Shown piece by piece: positions 1 to 11,690 of a DNA stretch of 64,000 nucleotides (position 1 is the first letter of the stretch; every line of letters begins with the position of its first letter). The DNA comes from Zeus faber (taxonomy: Eukaryota > Chordata > Actinopteri > Zeiformes > Zeidae): positions 4,383,548 to 4,447,547 of the forward strand of contig OY482860.1 in assembly GCA_960531495.1 (NCBI GenBank), given 5' to 3'. A model generated the notes under the pieces. It was not told where the DNA came from. It ran no database searches and saw only the letters and a list, made by a program, of their open reading frames with translations. A program made the position numbers and the translations under genes.

Positions 1-191
1 AAACAAAGCCATCCAACCCTCATGACCGTTTTGCAACCAGTAGCATTTGTGTCACTTTTTGGGTACATATCTACAGAGGGTTAGTATTTTTTAAGTGAAT
101 GCATAAGGGAAGGGAGGTGTTTTTTGAGCCTGTATCTATTGCCTGTATCTATCCATTATCTTGCTTTTTTTCCAGGAGAAGGTAATAAGAA
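1..191. other. intergenic, nothing recognised
   Basis: AT-rich sequence with no open frame of note, no inverted repeat and no match to the repeat families seen elsewhere in the window. Confidence 0.5.
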
Positions 192-733
192 GGGGAGACC
201 GGGGCTTTTCGTCACATGGGTAAGTTGTCACATTGTTATATTTTCACCATCAGAGCGCCCTATAAAAAGCAAAGTGCACTGATAACTGAGGTGTTCACTG
301 TTTTACTATTTTTCACATTGTAAAGTAAAAAAATATAAATAAACTTGACTTTTTTTTAAATGCTTTTTGCTTATTTTTATCTTCTTCTTGTTTAAAATCT
401 TCACAATTATAGATTTGTATTTGGTAGAGGAGAGAAGTGTTACGCTAATGTCCAGCTTTGAGCTGACTTTAAGATATAGCAAACATTATAAAACACGGTA
501 GTGTCACAACTGACTTGCGGATGGGGAAACGTGTCACATGTGCACACTCTCTATTTAAATGCCTGTAACTCTGTACTGAATTCAGATATGTAAATAAAAT
601 GTATCCAAAATACATGCCTGAGACTTTGTGTTTTTGTTTGGTATGCAGCTTGTAACAATATAAAGTATTGATCCCAAGATATATAAAAGAATGTGAAAAT
701 TGTGATGCCCCAGTCAGAGGCACCGGTCTCCCC
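192..733. mobile_element. short inverted-repeat element (MITE-like)
   Basis: The first 14 bases (192-205, ggggagaccggggc) recur as the reverse complement of 720-733 with one mismatch, and similarity continues inward (a gtcaca motif follows on both sides). The 540-bp interior has no coding potential. This is the layout of a non-autonomous DNA transposon. I could not see a target-site duplication and cannot assign a superfamily. Confidence 0.45.
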
Positions 734-1226
734 TCAACTGCAAATTCAGCTTTCATGGCATATGGCGCGAGGGCGAGCTGGGATCCAGAAGCATCACAAC
801 CATCCCGCGAGCATGTGGAACAGCATCAGCACATCTGAAAAGCCAAAATATCAGGACTCTCAGAAGTCTCCCCTTTTTCGCCATAATGTGGTTTTTTTTT
901 TCATTCTATTCTCTCTCTGACACACACACACATTGTTGTGCTCGATATAAAGATATAGAAAGTACCACACCCAGTAAAAGGCAAGAATCTGCAATGGCAG
1001 CTCAAATGCTGTTTTGGGGAAGCAAGATAACAAAAGGAAAGAGTATTGTTCTCCAGATGATTATCTGGAATACCACCAAAATGCCTTTTTTTTTGTTGAC
1101 CCAGAGGCTGCAAACACAAATTGAAAAACGTTGACATATTTTGTTCACCAGGCAGTGAGAATTTATATTGGAGTTGATACGGTCCATTTTACATTATCTC
1201 ATCACCATTATCTATTAACCACAGTA
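734..1226. other. intergenic, nothing recognised
   Basis: Small overlapping open frames occur on both strands but none resembles a known protein. There is a minor poly-T and CA stretch near 890-930. Confidence 0.5.
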
Positions 1227-1863
1227 CTTCAAACTAGGGGTGGGAATCCCCAGGTAAATGACAAACACCATCATGAAGCATTTCCTTCCATAATGACGCT
1301 GTCACGATACATTTCCAATGATAATGATACTATCGCGATACATTTCCCGCGATAATACTATCACAATACATTTCCCACGATGACGATACTATCACAAAAC
1401 ATTTCCCACGATGATGATACTATCACAATATATTTCCCACGATGACTATACTATCACAATACATTTCCCTAAATATCGATAATATCATGATACATTCCCC
1501 ACAATAAAAATACTATCACAATGCATTTCCCGTGATAATGAAAAATGGCGATGCCTTTCCTGCCACGATGCATTTCCCAAAATAACGATACTAGCACGAT
1601 ACAATTCCCACAATGATGATGCTACCATCATCCAACTCCACAATGAACATACTAACACATAGCAAGAAATCCTTGACGATTCATCACAATATCTGTGTGA
1701 TTGGAACAATATGCGAAATAAATCTTCCACAACAGGAATCAATCATTAACTATATTAATTCAGTGCATTTTTAGTCGATCGACAATAATCAATAACATAT
1801 CGCAAGATTAAATATCGCAATATATTGGGTTGGAATATGGATGGTCCCATCCTCACTTCAAAC
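1227..1863. mobile_element. non-autonomous hAT-type element with 8-bp target duplication
   Basis: The octamer cttcaaac occurs at 1227-1234 and again at 1856-1863. Between them the element starts taggggtggga (1235) and ends with the imperfect reverse complement tcccatcctca (1855). An 8-bp duplication with short imperfect terminal inverted repeats is the hallmark of the hAT superfamily. The 621-bp interior has no transposase, so it must have been moved by a relative. Most of the interior is a degenerate tandem repeat, described separately. Confidence 0.72.
1290..1650. repeat. degenerate ~33-bp tandem repeat inside the hAT-type element
   Basis: About ten diverged copies of a unit of roughly 31-34 bp. 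Each carries a core like actatcacaatacatttccc followed by an acgatga-type spacer. The array lies within the element at 1235-1855, so it was either carried in or expanded after insertion. Confidence 0.7.
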
Positions 1864-1899
1864 CACTTCCTGACTTTCCAAAAATCAGTGTTCTACCGG

Positions 1900-2268
1900 G
1901 CTTTTAAAACTGTAGGACCAAGAGAAGAAGCACAGCCACTACCATCCTTTTCACCGTCCCTACACCAGCTCCCTGTATCTTTCAGAATTGATTAGCTAAT
2001 TTTTACTGATTACTTTTAAGGCTCTTCGTGACCTGGCTCTGGGCTATATTTTAGACCTCTTATCCCCCACATGAGCCTGCACGTAGCCTGGGATCCTCGG
2101 GTGGCAGCTTCTTGTCTGTGTCAGAGTCCAGGCTTAAAACTAAGGGTGACAGATCCTCCGCTCTCAGGGCCCCGGGGCTCTGGAACCAGCCGCCTGAAGG
2201 AAATAAGGCTGAGTCAGTGCCGCCTTTAAATCTCTTCTTAAAACCAACTGTTTTCCCAGAAAGCATAT
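1900..2268 (+). pseudogene. C-terminal end of a non-LTR retrotransposon ORF2 (jockey/L2/CR1-like)
   Basis: Translation gives the tail that follows the reverse transcriptase in many fish jockey-superclade LINEs: a conserved block around LLITFKAL (about 2005-2030), then, after a frame change, SESRLKTKGDRSSALRAPGLWN (about 2118-2185) and a final SVPPLNLFLK stretch. In the family this segment closes ORF2 just before the 3' end. Here it is 5'-truncated, with stops and at least one frameshift. It runs without a stop into the adjoining minisatellite, which creates a long artificial open frame. Reverse transcriptase and endonuclease parts are absent. The assignment rests on recognition of the C-terminal signature; the exact clade (L2, CR1 or Rex-like) is uncertain. 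Confidence 0.6.
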
Positions 2269-2269
2269 C

Positions 2270-3483
2270 CTCATACCGTCGTACATTCTACACCATCATA
2301 CCCCATCGTACATTCTACACCATCACACCATCATACAGTTTACACCATCATACCATCGTCCATTCCACACCATCATATCACCATCGTACATTCTACACCA
2401 TCATACCACCATCGTCCATTCTACACCATCATACCACCATCGTACATTCTACACCATCATACCACCATCGTACATTCTACACCATCACACCACCATCTTA
2501 CATTCTACACCATCATACCACACTGGTACATTCTACACCATCACACCATCATACAGTTTACGCCATCATACCATCGTCCATTCTACACCATCATATCACC
2601 ATCGTACATTCTACACCATCATACCACCATCGTACATTCTACACCATCATACCACCATCGTACATTCTACACCATCACACCACCATCTTACATTCTACAC
2701 CATCATACCACACTGGTACATTCTACACCATCATACATTGTACACCATGATACACCCATCGTACACTCTACACCGTCATACCATCATACATTTTACACCA
2801 TCATACCATCGTACATTCTACACCATCATACCATCATGCATTTTACACCTTCATACCGTCGTACATTCTACACCATCATACCACCATCGTACATTCTACA
2901 CCACCATACCACCATCGTACATTCTACACCATCATGCCATCATACATTCTACACCATCATACTATCACACATTTTACACCATAATACCGTCGTACATTCT
3001 ACACCATCATACCACCATCATACATTCCACACCATCATATCACCATTGTACATTCTACACCATCATACCACCATCATACATTGTACACCACCATACACCC
3101 ATCATACACTCTACACCATCATACCATCATACATTTTACGCCATCATACCACCGTCCATTCTACACCATCATACCACCATCGTCCATTCTACACCATCAT
3201 ACCACCATTGTACATTCTACACCATCATACCACCATCGTACATTCTACACCATCATACCACCATCGTACATTCTACACCATCACACCACCATCTTACATT
3301 CTACACCATCATACCACACTGGTACATTCTACACCATCATACATTGTACACCATGATACACCCATCGTACACTCTACACCATCATACCATCGTACATTCT
3401 ACACCATCATACCATCATGCATTTTACACCTTCATACCGTCGTACATTCTACACCATCATACCACCATCGTACATTCTACACC
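2270..3483. repeat. 28-bp minisatellite, first block
   Basis: Tandem copies of a 28-bp unit with core cgtacattctacaccatcat; 25-bp variants lack one cca. The 28-bp unit contains no stop in any plus-strand frame, so 200-260-codon open frames rich in His, Thr, Ser and Tyr appear with an 84-bp (28-residue) period. These are artefacts. Higher-order copying is visible: variant blocks recur at offsets of about 200, 218 and 596 bp (for example the catctta variant at 2494, 2694 and 3290). Confidence 0.93.
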
Positions 3484-3693
3484 TGGGGATGGTAGCTCAG
3501 GAGGTAGAGCTGGTGGTGTAGTGATCTAAAGGTTGCTGGTTGGATCCCAGGCTCCTCCGGCTAGCATGCTGTAGTGTCCTTGAGCAAGACACTTAACCCC
3601 TAATTGCTCCTGATGGCTGCGTCCGTCGATGATTGAACAATTGTAAGTCGCTTTGGATAAAAGCGTCTGCTAAATGTAATTGTAATGTAATGT
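3484..3693 (+). mobile_element. tRNA-derived SINE with UnaL2-type 3' tail (V-SINE-like)
   Basis: A pol III A box (tagctcaggagg, 3493-3504) and B box (ggttggatccc, 3538-3548) mark a tRNA-derived head. A conserved middle follows (gtgtccttgagcaagacact). The 3' end carries a stem-loop cgctttggataaaagcg (3649-3665), with a six-base-pair stem and GGATA loop, then TGTAA-type tail repeats. In eel UnaL2 the GGATA loop is the element recognised by the LINE reverse transcriptase, so this SINE was probably mobilised by an L2-type LINE. It splits the minisatellite, so it inserted after the array had formed. Confidence 0.82.
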
Positions 3694-3955
3694 ACACTAT
3701 CACACATTTTACACCATAATACCGTCGTACATTCTACACCATCATACCACCATCATACATTCCACACCATCATATCACCATTGTACATTCTACACCATCA
3801 TACCACCATCATACACTCTACACCATCATACCATCATACATTTTACAACATTATACCATCATACATTCTACACCACCATACCACCATCGTACATTCTACA
3901 CCATCATGCCACCATCGTACATTCTACACCATCATGCCACCATCGTACATCTTCC
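3694..3955. repeat. 28-bp minisatellite, second block
   Basis: Continuation of the array beyond the SINE. The variants at 3695-3810 repeat those at 2961-3075 almost exactly (offset about 734 bp), showing block duplication within the array. Confidence 0.9.
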
Positions 3956-4081
3956 TCCACTGAACCTGACAAATTTAAACAAAGGCCAAACACAGCGAGC
4001 GTAAAAACCCTGCAGACAGCGGCATGCGGCTCATCTATTGTCTTCTGTGGTGGCGCTACAACACACAGTGATTTCACACTG

Positions 4082-4281
4082 GTTTCCTCTTCCCCCTCTC
4101 TCCCCTCTCTCCCCTCTCTCCCGCCCATCTCCCCCATCTCCTCATACCCGCGGCGTACCCTTCTGAAGCCGAAATGATTTTCCACATTCATACATCTATC
4201 TTTCTTAAGAGGGATGAGCCAGGTCTCTTTGATCTGTTCCACACCAGAGAACTCTGAGCTCCAAAGACCAGCCACCCCCAA

Positions 4282-4324
<43 letters not shown>

Positions 4325-4332
4325 TCTCTCGC
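4082..4332. repeat. polypyrimidine tract and (CT)n
   Basis: A C/T-only mirror-like tract lies at about 4085-4141 and a (CT)n microsatellite at 4284-4332. Spacer sequence between them shows no feature. Confidence 0.85.
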
Positions 4333-4990
4333 TCTGCAACACTGACACTTGACATGGCAACACTGTTATTTCCATAGTCGAGCAATGATTTTTTTTATTT
4401 AAATGTAATGGACAGGACACCCGCAGAGACGTTTGTCCAACTGTTGAAGGAAAAGAAAAGAAAAAATAAAATAAATGAAAAGATTTTATGTAGCTCGGCC
4501 TTGAATCACCTTGTAACAGACAGGTGTTAAGAAATGTAAGCATGACGGATGAAAGTACGAAGTAATAATTGATAATAATTAGTAATAATATACCCTATAT
4601 ATTCGTATCATTTGACCAACAACTGTGCAAATGCGCATAGAATCACACTTTGTGAATTCTTTTTATTTTTATATATTTTACAGTTCCAAACCTTGGGCTA
4701 TTTCTGTTTATTTGGTAATTTTTATTGTCATTTATTCTTTATTTTGCTTTATCTTTTCAGATTCCTCGGCTTTTCTTAAAAAAATGTCATGCTTTTTTCT
4801 TTTTATAATTATTTCATTTATATTGCACCAATCCTCACAATGAAAAATTCCTCGGATATGAACATGGCAGAATAAACTTAGAGAGGAATTAATTCCATGG
4901 TCCTTTTTTCAGCTATCTGCATGTATTTGTGGAAAATTGGGGCTGTTATCACAACAAGTGATAAATCAGTCTGGGTCGTGTGAAGCGGAG
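4333..4990. other. intergenic, AT-rich, nothing recognised
   Basis: Poly-T rich stretch around 4640-4830 with only low-complexity open frames. Confidence 0.5.
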
Positions 4991-5019
4991 TTCATTTCAT
5001 TTCATTTCATTTCATTTCA
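4991..5019. repeat. (TTCAT)n pentanucleotide
   Basis: Five to six tandem copies of ttcat immediately upstream of the AT/CA compound microsatellite. Confidence 0.9.
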
Positions 5020-5059
5020 GGGGAAGGAAGAAAGCCTCCTCGCCTGTGTGTATGTGTGA

Positions 5060-5060
<1 letters not shown>

Positions 5061-5126
<66 letters not shown>

Positions 5127-5174
5127 TATATGTATATATATATATGTATATATTTTTTTTTATATTTATATATG

Positions 5175-5221
<47 letters not shown>

Positions 5222-5234
5222 TATATATATGTAT

Positions 5235-5271
<37 letters not shown>
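5061..5271. repeat. compound (TA)n / (CA)n microsatellite
   Basis: Long alternating TA runs at 5061-5118 and 5181-5220 with TATG interruptions, followed by a (CA)n run at 5237-5271. The purine-pyrimidine alternation covers about 200 bp. A small (CT)n lies nearby at 5489-5509. Confidence 0.95.
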
Positions 5272-5272
<1 letters not shown>

Positions 5273-5509
5273 CTGTATCTCTGCCAACGCGTCTCTGATG
5301 GAGAGGAGGAAATATTGGGACAGTAAAAAAAAAAAAAGGGGGAGGACGTGCGAGTGGGTGATGTTGGCGGTGTGCTTGGTTGGTTGGAGGCAGTGAGAGG
5401 GAGTGAAGCAATCACAGTTATGGATTACATGGAGACCCGAAATACAGCACTTTATCCCCCTGAGCGCAGGGGGGGAAACACCAACACACTCTCTCTCTCT
5501 CTCTCTCTC

Positions 5510-6566
5510 CGTGCTGCTTCCATCGTCCCTCACCGCGGTGTTGTTCCCATTAAAAGTGACTGGAGAGTCAGGAAGTCTTATCTCTGTATCATTTCATCTG
5601 ATGCTTCCTATAAATATGAATAGTTTGACACATGATATTAAAAAATGAGCCTTCCTTTTCCAGGGTTCAAGAACAAAAGAAAGAAAAGGGAAAAGTGTGG
5701 TTATCATTTTACATGTAGATACTAATGCCATTAAAAGATGAGAAGAGGAAACCTGATCTAGAATCTTAAAGGATGTGCCACGTTAAAGTGGAATTATTTT
5801 GTTTGAAACAAATCTAATTTTTGAGCTGGAACTTTATCAGAAAAAGACATTCATGAAAAAATACCCCAAATTATCACCATCACCTCAAGTGACCAAGAAA
5901 ATAAAACAAAATGAACCAAGTAGAAGACAAAGTTTGTAGAAAAGAAGACGAGGTTAAACCCGACTGTTGAAAAAAATTAATATTAGTGGGAATCTATGCT
6001 GAGTTGGTTAATGTCAAGTAGCCCAGACATGTCACTGCAAATCTATTTAACTATTCTGTGTCAAGCTTTGCTGCACAGTTATATTTGAATTAACTGTTTT
6101 GCTAACATTTGTTGGTAATGAAAATACACTGAATGTGTTTCCTCTGCCTTACTGAAGATGTTTGAACGGCTGGTTTAAAGCCGACCAATACCACAACTGT
6201 TAAAGGGACAAATAACCAATGTCGTTCCTTTGTTGATTATTGTAATTAAAATGATTTTGACATAAATTTAACTTTTTCCTGGGAATGATAAACCGTTACA
6301 TACCGTTTTGTGAGGAATGAGGATACATTTTCCAAACAACCCCTTTAGCTAAACCACTCCATTGTCGGACGGCACAATGGAATTAGACCAGCATCAAAAA
6401 GCAACAAAGTTTCACTGATATAATCCAATTTACAGAAGAAAGACACTGCCATCATGTGCGCATTACACTTGGGGCTGGGCTCTAAATTCCAACTAATGGG
6501 AACCATTAAAACAATTGTAAACAGCTAACCAGATGAACGTAGATAAGTAGAGCAGTCAGAACCATA
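5510..6566. other. intergenic, nothing recognised
   Basis: No repeat family, domain or regulatory element that I can support in about 1 kb of AT-rich sequence. Confidence 0.5.
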
Positions 6567-6591
6567 GATAGATAGATAGATAAATAGATAG

Positions 6592-7411
6592 CAGGGATGC
6601 AACGGTACACAATATATTATCGAACCGTTCGGTACGCCCCCTACGGTTCAATATGCACACGTGAACTGCGGTATTACAATATCACCGAATACGTCCACCG
6701 GACGTATTGGTGCAGTGTACGGGCGTGGCACGGCGTGCTGTAAGCGCTGCTTCCTATTAAATCCACTGTTGGAGCTCCACTGGCCACGTCAGCCAGACTA
6801 TTCAGAGGTCTACTTTTTTTTTTTTAACTGTGCGCGGTCACGCAAGCCTTTTCAATACAAACACAAGATAAAACTACATAGAAATGTAGAGCAAGAGTGC
6901 AATCAATGTAAATGCATTTTACATGCGCCTACATTGTACCAGAGACCTAGAGCTGCTGTCGGGTTTGCTTATTGATCAAGACCCATTTTAAATACAAAGA
7001 ACAAACTTACATAACAACTACCCTGGGGTTGAGGTCTCCAGTCAAAAATAACCCCCTGTGATGGTTCTCTTCAGACACTCACTTCCACTCGCACCAGATG
7101 CTCCCGTCACTTCCCTCTCTCCTCTCCTTCCACACTCTCGGCCGGGATCCGGCAACCTAGATACCTGGGCCAATTACCCATTATCCTGGACACCTCCCCT
7201 CCAATCAGAACAACTTATGCAAATTATAACCACCAATGAACTTGAACGGAACAGTCATAAACAGATCGTTACATTAGTTATTTATGGCAGACTAAAAAAA
7301 CTTTTTTTTATTAATTTTTCCGAAATAAAGAAACCGAAACCGTACCAAAACCGTCGCCCAAAAACTGTGATACATACCAAACCGTGGGCCCATTGTACTG
7401 TTTCATCCCAG
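6592..7411. mobile_element. non-autonomous hAT element, copy 1
   Basis: The left end cagggatgcaacggtaca (6592-6609) matches the reverse complement of the right end (tgtactgtttcatcccag, to 7411) at 15 of 18 bases. The flanking octamers, atagatag (6584-6591) and agagagag (7412-7419), agree at 6 of 8, compatible with an aged 8-bp target duplication. The interior of about 780 bp has no transposase; the 104- and 141-codon frames in it are fortuitous. A second copy of the same family lies inverted at about 23.53-24.63 kb. It adjoins a short GATA run, which may have been its target. Confidence 0.75.
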
Positions 7412-7419
7412 AGAGAGAG

Positions 7420-8620
7420 TTATTTAAATGACAAGAATAGTTTTCTATTTCTATATTTATATTGTGAATTAAACCTGGACTAGTAACTCATGACCCCTGA
7501 TACACCATCCAAACTCAAAATATATATCTTATGAACTTATCTGAAATTATCTTCAATGAGTTGCATTTTGACACGATCAGCAGCAAAGTGCTTCATATAC
7601 ATATTGACGACCAAGCGTTTATCACGTCCCTCTGACTTCCCTATCAGTCTTTGTGTTAGTGAGGCTCCGCCCCCTTCGTGCGGGATACGGAAAAAACTGC
7701 AGGGTCAGCGACTTACCACTAGCGGCAAATTGAGCGAGTGAGTGATTCACAGCCGCGCGCCATCTGACGTCACCTGGCTCATCAAGTGAACAACCAGGAA
7801 AAATAAATAAATAAACTCGTAATAAAGCAGACAGCTCAGTAAATAAGGCAGAAACCCCAAACCATAAAACCCTGAGCGATGACGGCAACACATGGTTTGA
7901 TAAATCACACATCAGCAGCACCTCATTAGCATCAGAAGGCCAGGTGGGTAGATCGAATGCTTACACCTCCTTCCTTTTTTATTTTTTACACCCTCCTTAG
8001 CTGTTTAAGATTTAGCGGTGATATTTTTGATCCAAAATCCGCTTAAAACTTTTTAAACACCGTTTGCGATGAACATCGAAAATGAGCAGAAGATGAACAT
8101 AAATCAGATCTAGATAGATTATTATTATCTATTTATTTATTTCTTTTATTCATTTGCTTGCTGTTTGCATCAGTAATTGGCTTGGTGCAAAGAAAAAGGA
8201 GAACGATGGTGGCCTGTTTATGGTGGAAATACAGTACCATTAAATACATTTTGATTAAGATTATTTTATATTTCTGCTGTCAATAATCAAATCATAGTGT
8301 AGCTATAAATCCATGCACAGCTTTTTAAATCGAAAAATCTTGCTTTAAGGTCAAATTCAAGTTAGGAAATTGAGAATAATCACACCAAAATCATGTGATT
8401 AATTATTTTAATCCTTTGACAGTCCTTGTACTTATTTATTCATCTATGTGCAGGAAAAGGCCCAATCATGAACACCAGGCTGGAAAGGTGATCTTCTATG
8501 TTGGGGAGAGTACCACTCCAGCCTTGAGTCACCGTAACCTGCAGGTGTCACGGTAACTCAGCCCCGGTGTGTGTAACAGAAACCAGGTGACGGCAACAAA
8601 ACCTGAAACTACTCCGAGTA
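7420..8620. other. intergenic, nothing recognised
   Basis: Unique-looking AT-rich sequence with scattered short homopolymers; no supported feature. Confidence 0.5.
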
Positions 8621-8625
8621 ACATG

Positions 8626-8672
8626 ACACAAACACAGACACAGACACACACAGACACACACAGACACACACA

Positions 8673-8724
<52 letters not shown>
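8626..8724. repeat. (CA)n microsatellite with CAGA variants
   Basis: About 55 bp of pure (CA)n preceded by regular cagacaca interruptions. Confidence 0.95.
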
Positions 8725-8725
<1 letters not shown>

Positions 8726-8894
8726 CCAGCCCAAGGGTCCTTTTTAATAATTTTTTTGATTGTGTAGTTGTATTTTATTTGTTTTATTTTTTTAGGATAT
8801 TTTAATATTTTTTCACATTACAATAAATATTGAATATTCTTTAAATATTCTTAAGCATTAAAAGTTCATAGCTATTTGAAAGGGTTTACTTGCA

Positions 8895-9300
8895 TTATTA
8901 TGTTATTGTATTATCACTATATCAGTGGCAAAAAATGCATTCGTTTATCGCTATTATTTCTGGGACAATATATCATCCAACAAAAGAAGTTATCGTGACA
9001 GGCCTAGTCCAATAAATTATTATGACGGTACAACCAATCGCCATAATCATTATAATATTTATTTTGTGATATGGCCTGGGATTTTGGTTATCATGATAAA
9101 GTTAAATGTTGACGGTAAGGTAATATGATGTTCTGCATCCTCAGACGTTCAAACCAACGCCTCTATGTTGCACCTCTATGTGCAAATATCTTATGAAAGC
9201 ATCAATAGTCATCCACAAAAATATCATCAAATAATCAATATCGAGGTATCCATCAAAAAATATCGCAATATTTAATTTTGTCAATACTGCCCAGCTCGAT
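8895..9300. mobile_element. two abutting hAT-like MITE fragments
   Basis: The end tatcgtgacaggcctag (to 9007) is, read in reverse, the common fish terminus ctaggcctgtcacgata. The following 290 bp contains repeated atatcgcaat / gatatggcc motifs and ends atactgcccagct (about 9297), another terminus of the gggctgggc..gatat kind. Neither partner end is clear, so the boundaries are approximate and the superfamily is an inference from the termini. Confidence 0.4.
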
Positions 9301-9830
9301 CATCACAGCTTACCACCATCCATCACTGATGCCAGGGACGACTCCAGTGAAAGACTGTAGACCTCACACAGGGAAAACATCAACAAGGTATTTAACATCT
9401 CTCTGGTCTATGTAAACCAAACCAGTCTTATTAATGGTGAGTTTATTATTTTTATAGATCTAACATTGATCATCTATTGGGGACACAGAGTTCCACCTCC
9501 ACTGCCAGAGAAAGTCCAAGCCACTTGAACAGCAAACATCAGGGAATGGTCACTTCTATTTTCTTATGACGAAGGAATATAGGTGATTTATGTTTGGTCT
9601 GGACCCAAACAAAGGTCCCCCAGTCCTACATCACATGCGACCCCTGGAAACAATGCAGCGTATGGGAATAAAAGGAGCTGGATGGGGTCAGTACAGGGCA
9701 AATAGAGGGGTTTGTGGCAAACAGTATTTTGTAATGCATGATGACAGGGTTTGGTCAACACACGAAAAAAGCACAGCAGAGAAGTGAAATGTAATAGGGA
9801 AAATAGCTCGCAAAGTGGTGCCGTGAAAAT
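9301..9830. other. intergenic, nothing recognised
   Basis: No supported feature. Confidence 0.45.
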
Positions 9831-9831
9831 G

Positions 9832-10760
9832 TTTCATATTCCACTTAAAATACATAAATGATGGAAACTAGCTCTTGTGTTGCAACGATCTAATAATTTA
9901 TGTTTTTCATCAGTTCCAGCTGGAATACCGTCAATGTGTCCATCAGATCCAAGTTTCACACTGACATGCAGACTATTTGTAGTGATGAAGGGTTGGACTT
10001 TTCTTTTTTAGATTCGGTTCTTGATGATTCACTCAGTAAAAAGAGTCGTTCCATTTTACTGACTTTTTCAGAGTCTTTCATTTGATTCAACTAGTAAAAA
10101 GCACGGTGACCAAGAGCAGGCACGTGCAGGCTTTGCCCAAGGACCTGCCCCTTTGCCCCTTGATGTCCATGGTGGACATTTTGTCATTTTTATTTGTGTG
10201 AATGGGCATTGCGGTAGCAGACTTTCTGGGCAAGATATGCATATTTATGAGGAACGCATCCTCGACACACCAGCGGGGCGCCATGCTCTGTGCTCCGCTG
10301 TGTGTCCCCGTGCCTCCAAAATAAAACAAATAAAAACAGTGTGAGGGGAAAAGAAATAACGCCGTGCGACAGATTGCCTCGAGAGGTGAAATGGCAAGAA
10401 CCAGGGCTGGTTCCATGTGCCTTTTCTTTTTTAGTTTGAGCACCTGCCCCTCTTAACATCTCTGCACGGGGCTGAACAAGAGTCAGAAGAGTCGGTTTGG
10501 CTCTTAGTTTTGAATAAAAATCGAACAGCAATCATTGAATTGGAGTGGAATGCAAAGTGCGGTCACATCCAATATGCATAGTGTCAGATGCCTTGGCTGT
10601 TTTTATTGCCTTGGATTTTAATAAGTTCTCCGTGATTATTTTCAGTTTGTGAGTCAAACTTTAACTCGCTTAACCGCTCTCGCTGGAGTGACTCCAGACT
10701 CCCGACTCATTTCAAAGAATTGTTCGAATCATTTGTGAGTCTTGCGTCACTAACTATTAG
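9832..10760 (+). repeat. unclassified repeat family A, copy a
   Basis: Starts near ccacttaaaatacata, carries gctcttgtgttgca and tcatcagttcca blocks, GAGTC-rich middle sections and ends near gagtcttgcgtcactaac. The same order of blocks recurs at 11030-11690 and 21855-22400 (same strand), 43060-43450 and 60430-60690 (opposite strand), with fragments at 20650-20830 and 32040-32175. This copy is split by an insertion at 10120-10476. No reverse transcriptase, transposase or clear terminal repeats can be seen, so its class is unknown. Confidence 0.7.
10120..10476. mobile_element. MITE-like insertion in family A copy a
   Basis: Absent from the other family A copies at this point. Imperfect inverted ends (gcacgtgcagg at the left; tctctgcacgg at the right, with aggggcaggtgc-like inner blocks) and the flanks caagagcag (10111-10119) and caagagtcag (10477-10486) suggest a transposon with a 9-10-bp target duplication. 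The duplication is imperfect. Confidence 0.45.
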
Positions 10761-11029
10761 TATGCTATAATAATAAGAACAGCTATACTGTACATGTTTC
10801 TGACCTCTTTCATTATTTATGTAAAAAACCCCTCATGTATATTAAATTATATTCTGGCTTGAACTTAATTTAACACTGCTCCACTACCACATGCTCTGCT
10901 TCATAATGCACAGAATGTCTGTGCATTTATATCAGTTACATTCATTTTAGGGTCTTTTATATATATTTTTCAAGATTGGTCATGTAGTAGGTTTATACCA
11001 GCGGTTTTCAACCCCTGTGTGTGTCCTAA

Positions 11030-11690
11030 AAATGGTTGAAATTCAACTTTAAAGTGAAAATGATGGAAATGAGCTCTTGTGTTACAAGATCAAAATTACA
11101 AGGCTGCACTATTTTATCTAATTCATCAGTTCCAACCAGAACAGCAGCTGTTTTCATCACAACAAGATCCGAGTTTCACACTGAAAGTGTGAACTACAAG
11201 TAGTGACAAAAGGTTCGACCCTTTTTTAAGATTTGTTTTTTGACGTCACTCATTACAAAAAAAAACAGTTCGATTTTCAAACTCTTTGTTTGTTGAGTCC
11301 AGTTGGTGTAACCGCCGGTGAGCGAGGGAGGACTTCGAGAACGATGAACCATAGTCCGAAGAGTCTGTTCGGCTCTGAGTTTTGAATTGAATTCTTTCAA
11401 GAATTCATATAAATTCATATCAATCATATAGAATCACATACATTCATGTCAAATTATAAATTTTGATGGAGTGTAAATCAGTAACATCAGTAACATTCAT
11501 AGCAAATGAAAACACCTTTTTTTTTGCCTTGTATATTCAATAAGTTCAGTAATGATTTTGAGTTTGCGAGTTGAAGATTCAGTCTTTGTGACTCTAGACT
11601 TCCTATTCATTTAAAAGACTGCTTCGCTACGACTGAATAGTTTGCCGGTCTTGCATCACTAACAATTAGTAGGCCATAATAATAAGCACA
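11030..11690 (+). repeat. unclassified repeat family A, copy b
   Basis: The most continuous of the copies that include both ends: gagctcttgtgttacaag near 11070, aaattcatcagttcca-type block near 11120, GAGTC-rich core, and gtcttgcatcactaacaatt near 11650. It lies in tandem orientation about 270 bp after copy a. Confidence 0.7.

Noticed and set aside
2112-3529. Long His/Thr/Ser/Tyr-rich open frames as a repetitive protein gene
   Set aside because: They are translations of a stop-free 28-bp minisatellite in several frames at once, joined by chance to a LINE remnant.
3484-3560. Functional tRNA gene
   Set aside because: A and B boxes are present but the cloverleaf is not intact and the sequence continues into a SINE body with a LINE-type tail.
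2270-3955. CRISPR array
   Set aside because: Repeats are contiguous with no unique spacers of constant size, in a vertebrate genome.
4980-5533. IYIYIY-type open frames as membrane peptides
   Set aside because: Pure products of alternating TA and CA microsatellites.
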